Source: Acidobacteriota bacterium (GTDB lineage: Bacteria; Acidobacteriota; Thermoanaerobaculia; Thermoanaerobaculales; Sulfomarinibacteraceae). Taken from it: 11,143 nucleotides of DNA. The stretch spans positions 1 through 11,143 of the forward strand of contig DAOWFV010000078.1 in assembly GCA_030637805.1 (NCBI GenBank), in the 5' to 3' direction. The translations under genes were made by a program, and so were the position numbers. Under the pieces are notes generated by a model. It searched no databases and was not told the origin of the DNA. It saw only the letters and a list, made by a program, of their open reading frames with translations. Position 1 is the stretch's first letter, and each line of letters opens with the position of its first letter. Shown here piece after piece: positions 6,414 through 11,143 of this stretch.

Positions 6414-6804
6414 ATGGTTGAAGATGATCTCTACCTGGGAACCACACTCGCCGGCGATGAGAGCGTTCATCTCGACATGAACCACCTCACGACTCACGCC
6501 GTGTGCCTGGGGATGACGGGGTCGGGCAAGACGGGGCTCGGCCTCGCGCAAGGCTGCCTCGAAGTTCAAGGCCGCGACCGGCAAGCGCCGAATGCGCCAG
6601 ACCGCCGAGGGCGCGGTAACAGAGTCCGAGCATGAGATCAAGCGGCTGGAGGCCGAGCTCGAGGACCTCGCCGACGAGCTTCAGGAAGAGGTCGACCGCA
6701 TCGCCGCCGAGTCCGAGGAGAGGGCAGAAAAGATCGAGGTCGTCGCGGTGAAGGCCAAGAAGACCGACATCGAGGTCGTTGACCTGCGGCTGCTATGGCG
6801 GTAG
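6414..6804 (+). pseudogene. Remnant of a large HerA/DUF87-DUF853-type P-loop ATPase with its centre deleted
   Basis: The N-terminal frame from ATG 6414 (SD GGGGGAG at 6404-6410) reads MVEDDLYLGTTL, then a Walker A motif GMTGSGKT at residues 33-40, and goes out of family soon after GLG. From about 6541, one frame over, the sequence reads ASRKAASKFKAATGKRRMRQ and then an acidic coiled coil ending KKTDIEVVDLRLLWR at the TAG 6802-6804. As I recall the family, that tail is the C-terminal end of the same roughly 800-residue ATP-binding proteins (Lys/Arg-rich joint, coiled coil, 'KTDV..L.LVW'). The two ends are thus joined with about 2 kb and a reading frame lost, including Walker B. The N-frame stops at 6633-6635. 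An assembly collapse is the alternative explanation. It could still make a short 73-residue peptide. Confidence 0.75.
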
Positions 6805-6807
6805 GAC

Positions 6808-6911
6808 TAATTCTCAGTTCTTAATTCTTAATTCTCAATTCTCAATTATTTCCGCCATTCTCGAATGAGATGGCGGGAATTCAAAATTAAGAATTGAGAA
6901 TTGAGAATTCA
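6808..6911. repeat. Repeat element D: inverted heptads around a hairpin
   Basis: Six TAATTCT/CAATTCT heptads (6808-6849) face five GAATTGA-type heptads (6877-6911). Between them, CCGCCATTCTC (6852-6862) pairs with GAGATGGCGG (6867-6876) with one bulged base around a GAAT loop. The whole 104 bp can fold as one long hairpin. It fills the convergent gap between the ATPase remnant (stop 6802-6804) and the MEMO-like gene, whose TGA codon (6909-6911, minus) lies inside the last heptad. It might double as a bidirectional terminator. Confidence 0.8.
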
Positions 6912-8075
6912 CTCCCCGCTCGTCCCCAGCCTGTATCCGACCGCCGCATACCCCACCCAGTGGTGGAGATTCGACGGTGCGGTGTAACCGAGGCCCCCTT
7001 CCCGCGCGTCCGGTGATACCGGTAGCTCCGGTTCGGAGAGGCTGGTGCCGTAGCGCAGGAGCGTTCCCTCGGGGACGCGCCCTTCCGTATTCAACGCCAC
7101 TTTGCGCAGCACCTCGAGGCCGAATGGAATGGAGAAACGGCCGCACCACGGCAGGCTGTAGCGGCGGACGTCTTCGGCGTCTACCAGAGTGTAGAGCAGC
7201 TGTCGCAAGGCTTTGGGACGCAGCCCTCCCTCGAGATGGTCGGCTATGAGGTCCTGGTCGCGGGCGACGGCCCGAACGTATGCTTCGGCGTCGGTGCCGA
7301 ATGGGGCGTGCTCGAAGTCCGGCCCGTAGTGCACGGCGTCGCTGGAGACGACGATCGCGAGGTCGCGGCCAAGGCGCCAGTTCCGGCGCTCCATCACCTC
7401 GGCGAGGGCTGTCGCCAGCCGATCGCTGAGCACTTCCATGCGCTCCCAACCCATGTAGGGCACCAGGATCGGAATGATCGTTCGTTGGCGGTGATCGCGC
7501 TGGAGGAAGGGCAGGATCGCTTCGAGCGAGTGCTCGCGCGAGTGCATGGTGTTGTCAACGACGAACGAACCCTCCGGGAGGGCGGCGATCAGCTCGTCGC
7601 GGAGGGGGTCAACAACCATCGGGTCCCAGGGCGCGTGCCAGGCCCCGAAGCTGTCGAAGACCAGGCGGTCCTCGAGATCCCACAGCCTGGCCTTGTGGAA
7701 GACCCCGATGAGGATCACCCTCGGGGCGGTGATGCGCTCGGTGAGGTGGACGTAGACCCGCGCCGCGTAGAGGTGGTCGTCGTGCGGGCAGACACCGCCG
7801 ATGAAGGCCTCGCCGGGGCCCATGCCGAGCCGTTGATCCTGCTGGGCCAGGGATTCCGCCTCGAGCTCGACCGCCGTCGCCACGACCTCCTCGGCCTCGG
7901 CGGAGTGAACCACGAAGCCGATGGTGTCGAGCTGGCCGCGGATTCGGTCTCCCTCCGAAGGCAGGCCCATGAGCTCATCGACTTCCTGGCGGGTCGGGAC
8001 ATCGCCAGACGCGGAGTGAGCGGTCGTGGCCAAAAAAACGATCAATGACAGGGTGAACGCGACACGTCTCCTCAC
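6909..8075 (-). CDS. Secreted MEMO1-family (AmmeMemoRadiSam protein B-like) protein
   Basis: The product has 388 residues. A Sec signal peptide spans about 1-22 (RRR, hydrophobic core, AHSA near the cleavage site), which is unusual for MEMO proteins. The body matches the MEMO1/LigB-like class III dioxygenase fold: GGVCPHDD with H98, LIGVFHKA with H127, EHSLEAILPFLQ (181-192), IVVSSDAVHYGPDF with H249, and C311 in PWCGRFSIP. These occupy the positions of the conserved His/Cys metal-site residues of MEMO1, but PHAG(Y) of typical members is PHDD here. The start is GTG 8075, with AGGAGG upstream and a 4-nt GTGA overlap with the ispG stop, so the gene is translated behind ispG. No AMMECR1 or radical-SAM partner is in the window. 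The enzymatic reaction is unknown. Confidence 0.82.
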   Translation of the reverse strand: MRRRVAFTLSLIVFLATTAHSASGDVPTRQEVDELMGLPSEGDRIRGQLDTIGFVVHSAEAEEVVATAVELEAESLAQQDQRLGMGPGEAFIGGVCPHDDHLYAARVYVHLTERITAPRVILIGVFHKARLWDLEDRLVFDSFGAWHAPWDPMVVDPLRDELIAALPEGSFVVDNTMHSREHSLEAILPFLQRDHRQRTIIPILVPYMGWERMEVLSDRLATALAEVMERRNWRLGRDLAIVVSSDAVHYGPDFEHAPFGTDAEAYVRAVARDQDLIADHLEGGLRPKALRQLLYTLVDAEDVRRYSLPWCGRFSIPFGLEVLRKVALNTEGRVPEGTLLRYGTSLSEPELPVSPDAREGGLGYTAPSNLHHWVGYAAVGYRLGTSGE

Positions 8076-9301
8076 GACTCAACCTCCTGATACTTTCGCT
8101 CCACATAGTCGTCGACGATGGAGAGGAAGATCTCCGCGATCTCGTCGGGCGTCCCGCCAAGGGTCGTGAGCTGGCGGCCATCGACAAAGACCGGACAGCG
8201 CGGCGTCTCGCCGGATCCCGGCAAGCTGATGCCGACGTTTGCGGCCTTCGATTCGCCGGGCCCGTTGACGATGCACCCCATCACCGCGAGCCTGAGTTCC
8301 TCGACGCCGCGAAAACGAAGTCGCCACCCGGGCATCCTCTCGCGCACGTGGTCCTCGACCCGCTGGGCCAGCTCCTGGAAGCTCGTGCTGTTCGTGCGGC
8401 CGCAGCCCGGGCAGGCGGTGACCGAGGGTGCGAAGGCGCGCCGACCCAGCGCCTGAAGCAGCTCGCAGGCGGCTCGGACCTCGTCGGCCCGGTCGCCGCC
8501 GGGCCGCGGGGTGAGCGAGATGCGGATGGTGTCCCCGATGCCCTCGGCCAGCAACACCGCCATCGCCGCCGACGACCACACCAGACCCCTGGCTCCCATT
8601 CCCGCCTCGGTGAGGCCGAGGTGCAAGGGCTGGCGGGTCCTGGCGTGGAGCTCGCGGTAGATGGCGATGAGATCCGGCGGCGCGGAGACCTTGCACGAGA
8701 TCACGATCCGGTCGCGGCCGAGGCCGCAGGCGAGGGCGGCCTCGGTGGACTCCAGCGCTGAGATCACCATGCACTCGTTGAGGACCTCGTTCGAGGGCCT
8801 GTCGAGGTCATGATCGGCGTTCTTCCGCATCTCGGAGGTCAGCAGCTCCTGGTCCAAAGAGCCACCGTTGACGCCGATGCGCACTGCCTTGCCGTGGTCG
8901 TGGGCGATGGCGCAGATGGTGGCGAAGTTGTCGTCCCGCCGCGCTCCCCGGCCGACGTTCCCGGGATTGATGCGGTACTTGTCGAGAGCCGCCGCGCAGG
9001 CGGGGTGCTGCCTCAGCAGGATGTGCCCGTTGAAGTGGAAGTCTCCGACCAGTGGGACCCCGCAGCCGCCGTCGTCGAGGCGGCCGCGGATCTCAGGAAC
9101 CGCTTCCGCCGCCTCGGGCGTGTTGACCGTCACCCGCACCAGCTCCGATCCCGCCCGCGCGAGCTCCGCGCATTGTTTGGCAGTGGCCTCTGCGTCGGCG
9201 GTATCGGTGTTGGTCATCGACTGCACCACCACCGGCGCGCCGCCGCCGATCTGGACAGGTCCCACCAGCACCGCCTCGGTGGTTGAATCGATCTTCGTCA
9301 C
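8072..9301 (-). CDS. ispG: 4-hydroxy-3-methylbut-2-en-1-yl diphosphate synthase (IspG/GcpE)
   Basis: IspG is the [4Fe-4S] enzyme of the MEP isoprenoid pathway that converts MEcPP to HMBPP. The 409-residue product begins with the family's VQIGGGAPVVVQSMTNTDT (16-34) and carries LVGDFHFNGH (84-93), KYRINPGNVG (108-117) and the cluster ligands C297, C300 and C343 plus E350 (CPGC, then MGCIVNGPGE). The 7-residue C-E spacing equals that of E. coli C305-E312. The length is close to the usual 370-410. I chose GTG 9301 because GGGAGG is 7-8 nt upstream and the N-terminus then matches the family; the frame is open to 9499 but the extra residues are not IspG-like and antisense to the divergent gene. 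The gene is first in an operon with the MEMO-like gene. Confidence 0.96.
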   Translation of the reverse strand: MTKIDSTTEAVLVGPVQIGGGAPVVVQSMTNTDTADAEATAKQCAELARAGSELVRVTVNTPEAAEAVPEIRGRLDDGGCGVPLVGDFHFNGHILLRQHPACAAALDKYRINPGNVGRGARRDDNFATICAIAHDHGKAVRIGVNGGSLDQELLTSEMRKNADHDLDRPSNEVLNECMVISALESTEAALACGLGRDRIVISCKVSAPPDLIAIYRELHARTRQPLHLGLTEAGMGARGLVWSSAAMAVLLAEGIGDTIRISLTPRPGGDRADEVRAACELLQALGRRAFAPSVTACPGCGRTNSTSFQELAQRVEDHVRERMPGWRLRFRGVEELRLAVMGCIVNGPGESKAANVGISLPGSGETPRCPVFVDGRQLTTLGGTPDEIAEIFLSIVDDYVERKYQEVES

Positions 9302-9324
9302 CGCATCGCCTCCCTGAAAGGTCG

Positions 9325-9330
9325 TACAAT
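9325..9330 (+). promoter_or_regulatory. Candidate -10 box (TACAAT) for the LpdD-like gene
   Basis: TACAAT lies 28 nt upstream of GTG 9359 in the 57-bp gap between divergent genes. It sits next to the minus-strand TATGAT at 9335-9340, so the two promoters would overlap. No strong -35 box was identified. Confidence 0.35.
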
Positions 9331-9334
9331 GTCG

Positions 9335-9340
9335 ATCATA
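9335..9340 (-). promoter_or_regulatory. Candidate -10 box (TATGAT) for ispG
   Basis: TATGAT on the minus strand lies 33 nt before GTG 9301, and the SD GGGAGG falls between them. The -35 would lie inside the 5' part of the divergent gene. Confidence 0.35.
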
Positions 9341-9358
9341 CCTATGCGGGGAGGCGCT

Positions 9359-9763
9359 GTGGTTCAATCGCCCGTTCATGTCGAGGATTCCAAGAGCGGA
9401 CGCCGCCTCGAGGCCTGGGTGCGCGAGGCCGGAGAGGACCTGGTGGTGGTGGTGGGCGGGGGACAGCGGCCGCACGTGGGCTGCGTGGTTCTCGCCCAAC
9501 CGCGGCCGTCAACCGACGTTTCCCGGAATCGATCGGCCTCCTGCTCGGTGCTGACCATCCCTCACCACAAGGAGGAGCCCATCGCTCGGGGCATCGCCGA
9601 GCGGTTGGCCGAGGAGCTCGGACGCGTGGTCGTGGTGACGGCCGGCGTACACGATGACGACCTGGACGCCGACGGCGTCGCCGATTACCTGCGCCTGGGG
9701 GAGGAGCTGGGCCAGGCGCTGGCTGCCCGCCTCATTGGCGCGCAGCCAGGAGTTTTGAGTTAG
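9359..9763 (+). CDS. Small LpdD-like (prenylated-flavin chaperone-like) protein
   Basis: The product has 134 residues, is soluble and has no signal peptide. It has the layout I associate with the LpdD family (chaperone-like partners of prenylated-FMN UbiD-type decarboxylases): VVVVGGGQRPHVGCVVLAQ (29-47), then a Ser-rich strand, PHHKEEPIARGIAERLA (68-84), VVVVTAGVHDDDLDADG (90-106), and a C-terminal helix. Family assignment is from memory of the GG..PH.G and H.E..ia...A..la pattern. No UbiD or UbiX is nearby. GTG 9359 follows GGGGAGG (9348-9354); ATG 9344 and ATG 9329 are in-frame alternatives. The last residues (GVLS) and the TAG stop are encoded inside the left heptads of element B, so the natural C-terminus may have been replaced. 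Confidence 0.65.
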   Translation: MVQSPVHVEDSKSGRRLEAWVREAGEDLVVVVGGGQRPHVGCVVLAQPRPSTDVSRNRSASCSVLTIPHHKEEPIARGIAERLAEELGRVVVVTAGVHDDDLDADGVADYLRLGEELGQALAARLIGAQPGVLS

Positions 9764-9998
9764 AGGCGCGGGAAGGCGGTCAGGTGACCTGGGGCGTACT
9801 GCCCGCGCTTGGGCGCGCAGACCGGATGTGCCGTCTCTAATAATGTTGGGAGCGTCGACGTTGCGGTGACCTGAACCGTTGATTTCCAACATTGTTAGAG
9901 GGGGCACTCTCGGGGAACGCGACGAGAGAAGGTCGCTCAGAAATCAGCACCGCACCACACCCGAAACTCAAAACTCATAACTCAAAACTAAAAACTGG
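9749..9998. repeat. Repeat element B: 250-bp heptad-bounded element with the shared core
   Basis: This fills the gap between the LpdD-like and DUF2298 genes. The left end has two inverted heptads (GGAGTTT, TGAGTTA; 9749-9762); the right end has five AAACTCA-type heptads (9964-9998). The left GC-rich flank contains GCCCGCGCTTGGGCGCGCAGACCGGA, nearly the same as element A around 803-828. The core lies at 9835-9900. The segment 9901-9963 is unique. Unlike A, the GC-rich flank is not repeated in inverted form on the right. The left heptads overlap the end of the upstream gene and supply its stop codon. Confidence 0.78.
9835..9900. repeat. Palindromic core of element B (copy 2 of the shared core)
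   Basis: CTCTAATAATGTTGG (9835-9849) pairs with CCAACATTGTTAGAG (9886-9900) over 15 bp with one mismatch that would be a wobble pair in RNA. The 62-bp stretch 9835-9896 matches 832-893 at about 90%, including the block GGGAGCGTCGACGTTGCGGT. Confidence 0.78.
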
Positions 9999-10006
9999 TT
10001 GTCCGT

Positions 10007-10012
10007 TACAAT
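10007..10012 (+). promoter_or_regulatory. Candidate -10 box (TACAAT) for the DUF2298 gene
   Basis: TACAAT directly follows element B and ends 10 nt before ATG 10023. No SD precedes either ATG 10011 or ATG 10023, so a leaderless message starting at 10023 is plausible. Confidence 0.35.
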
Positions 10013-10022
10013 GTTCTTGAGA

Positions 10023-11143
10023 ATGACGATCATAGTTTTCATCCTTCTTGTGGCCGCTGCGGGGCTCGGCGGCTACGCGTTGCTCGTGCGGCTCGGCCTC
10101 GACGATCTGGAGGCATGGGCGGGTGGTCGTGTGGCCGGCCTGGTCCTAGTGGCGATGCCGGCTTGGTGGGCCGGGGTCATAGGGATTCGCCAGTGGCGCA
10201 CGGTGGGTGTTGTGGCCCTGATCGCCTGCGCGATCGTCGGCGGGCTGGTCGTGTGGCGGCGCAGAAGTTGGCGCCGGCTCCTCATCGCGGAGGCGATCTT
10301 CCTCGCGGCGGCTGCGTTGGTGGTCTTCCTCCGTCTCGACCATCCGCAGATCGTCTACACCGAGAAACCGATGGACCTCGGGATCCTCGCCAGCCTCCTG
10401 CGCGCGGAGGGTTTTCCGCCTCCCGACATGTGGCTGGGCGGTGAGACGCTGCCTTACTACTACTGGGGCGCTCTGCTGTGGACGGTGCCGATTTCTCTCA
10501 GCTCCATACCCCTGGAACTTGCTTACAACCTGACGGTCGGGCTCATCGGCGGGCTGGTGGCGGCGTTACTCTGGATGCTAGGGCGGCGGGCAGGTGGGAG
10601 TCATTGGGCCGGCCTCTTGGCGGCTTTCTTCGGCGTCTTCGCGGGCACTGTCGACGGGATGCGGCAGATTCTCTTGGGAACGAAGCTGGGCGGGCTCGAC
10701 TACTGGCACTCATCGCGACAGGTGGCGGACACCATCACCGAGTGGCCGCTGTTCACCTTCTGGCTGGGCGACCTCCATCCCCACCTGCTGTCCCTGCCCG
10801 TGGTCTGCCTCGCCCTGCTTTTGGCGTGGCAAGCCGGGAAACAGGGGCCGGGCGTGGGGCAGGTTGCGGCCCTTACCACGCTCTTCGGAGTCGCTTGGGC
10901 CGCCAACCCATGGGCCATGCCGCCTACCCTTGCGGGCATCGCCCTGCTCCTGGTCGCGGGTGAGGAACGGTGGTACTGGCCGGCCGGCGACGGATGGCGG
11001 AGGTGGGCCTCGGTGGCAGCGATCGCGGTCGGTGGCTGGCTGGTGACGGCGCCGTTCCATCTCTCCTTCCAGCCCTTCTTCCACGGCGTGGGCTTTGTCC
11101 ACGCATGGACCGAGCCGGGGGAGCTGCTGCTCTACGCGGGCTG
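10023..11143 (+). CDS. DUF2298 (Chlor_Arch_YYY) polytopic membrane protein, C-terminus cut by window edge
   Basis: The open frame runs through the right edge with 373 residues visible. Many hydrophobic segments are seen (about 2-20, 36-54, 61-78, 86-103, 147-165, 170-187, 196-210, 253-269, 281-295, 302-312, 327-344). Family landmarks are TEKPMDLGILASLLR (113-127) with FPPPDMWLGGETLPYYYWG (131-149), whose YYY gives the family its name, then TEWPLFTFWLGDLHPHLLSLP (239-259) and WAANPWAMP (292-300). DUF2298 proteins are, as I recall, grouped with GT-C-fold glycosyltransferases, which would fit transfer of a sugar from a lipid carrier; the reaction is unknown. ATG 10023 is preferred for a leaderless message; ATG 10011 is in frame and adds four residues but overlaps the -10-like box. 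Confidence 0.85.
   Translation, partial: MTIIVFILLVAAAGLGGYALLVRLGLDDLEAWAGGRVAGLVLVAMPAWWAGVIGIRQWRTVGVVALIACAIVGGLVVWRRRSWRRLLIAEAIFLAAAALVVFLRLDHPQIVYTEKPMDLGILASLLRAEGFPPPDMWLGGETLPYYYWGALLWTVPISLSSIPLELAYNLTVGLIGGLVAALLWMLGRRAGGSHWAGLLAAFFGVFAGTVDGMRQILLGTKLGGLDYWHSSRQVADTITEWPLFTFWLGDLHPHLLSLPVVCLALLLAWQAGKQGPGVGQVAALTTLFGVAWAANPWAMPPTLAGIALLLVAGEERWYWPAGDGWRRWASVAAIAVGGWLVTAPFHLSFQPFFHGVGFVHAWTEPGELLLYAG

Noticed and set aside
7236..8048. 270-codon plus-strand open frame opposite the MEMO-like gene
   Set aside because: It is a shadow frame; the minus-strand product has family motifs and a signal peptide.
9302..9499. N-terminal extension of IspG to 9499
   Set aside because: The extra residues do not look like IspG, lie antisense to the LpdD-like gene, and GTG 9301 has a good SD.

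Overview
The window is an 11.1 kb piece of a high-GC bacterial chromosome. Genes are densely packed and the intergenic gaps are AT-richer and repetitive. Taxonomy is inference: MEP-pathway IspG, an OapA/Csd3-like M23 lipoprotein, a cholesterol-oxidase-like GMC enzyme and a DUF2298 membrane protein would fit an uncultured Gram-negative such as an Acidobacteriota-type bacterium, but no marker here settles it. There is no rRNA, tRNA, CRISPR array or recognisable transposase.

Layout, left to right. (1) A voltage-gated K+ channel on the minus strand, cut by the left edge. (2) A 354-bp repeat element (A). (3) A GMC/cholesterol-oxidase-like flavoenzyme on the minus strand. (4) A divergent gap holding a shorter relative of the repeat (C). 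(5) A plus-strand operon of three overlapping genes: a secreted thioredoxin-fold protein lacking both active-site cysteines, an M23 metallopeptidase lipoprotein and a GHMP kinase. (6) A convergent gap with a short 9-bp-periodic repeat and a clear bidirectional hairpin terminator. (7) A BON-LysM (Kbp/YgaU-like) protein on the minus strand. (8) Divergent from it, the remnant of a large P-loop ATPase that keeps only its N- and C-terminal ends. (9) A heptad-repeat hairpin (D). (10) A minus-strand operon of ispG and a secreted MEMO1/AmmeMemoRadiSam-B-like protein, overlapping by 4 nt. (11) Divergent from ispG, a small LpdD-like protein. (12) Repeat element B. (13) A DUF2298 polytopic membrane protein running off the right edge.

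The most unusual content is the intergenic DNA. Four gaps carry degenerate 7-bp tandem repeats (consensus AAYTNNN), mostly as inverted pairs at the two ends of a GC-rich palindromic segment. Elements A and B share a 62-bp core that is about 90% identical by hand count and is bounded by AACAATGTTGG-type inverted arms. Element C keeps the GC-rich flank without the core. Element D has heptads around a short hairpin. The repeats abut or supply stop codons of neighbouring genes. This looks like a non-coding, MITE-like or REP/STRR-like dispersed family, possibly mobilised in trans.

Functional links are inferred from overlap and spacing. The thioredoxin-like/M23/GHMP-kinase operon suggests envelope work. 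ispG with the MEMO-like gene, opposite an LpdD-like gene, suggests a possible link between isoprenoid precursor synthesis and prenylated-flavin or radical/redox chemistry. Several genes have TATAAT-like hexamers only 7-10 nt before the best start codon, which points to leaderless transcripts.
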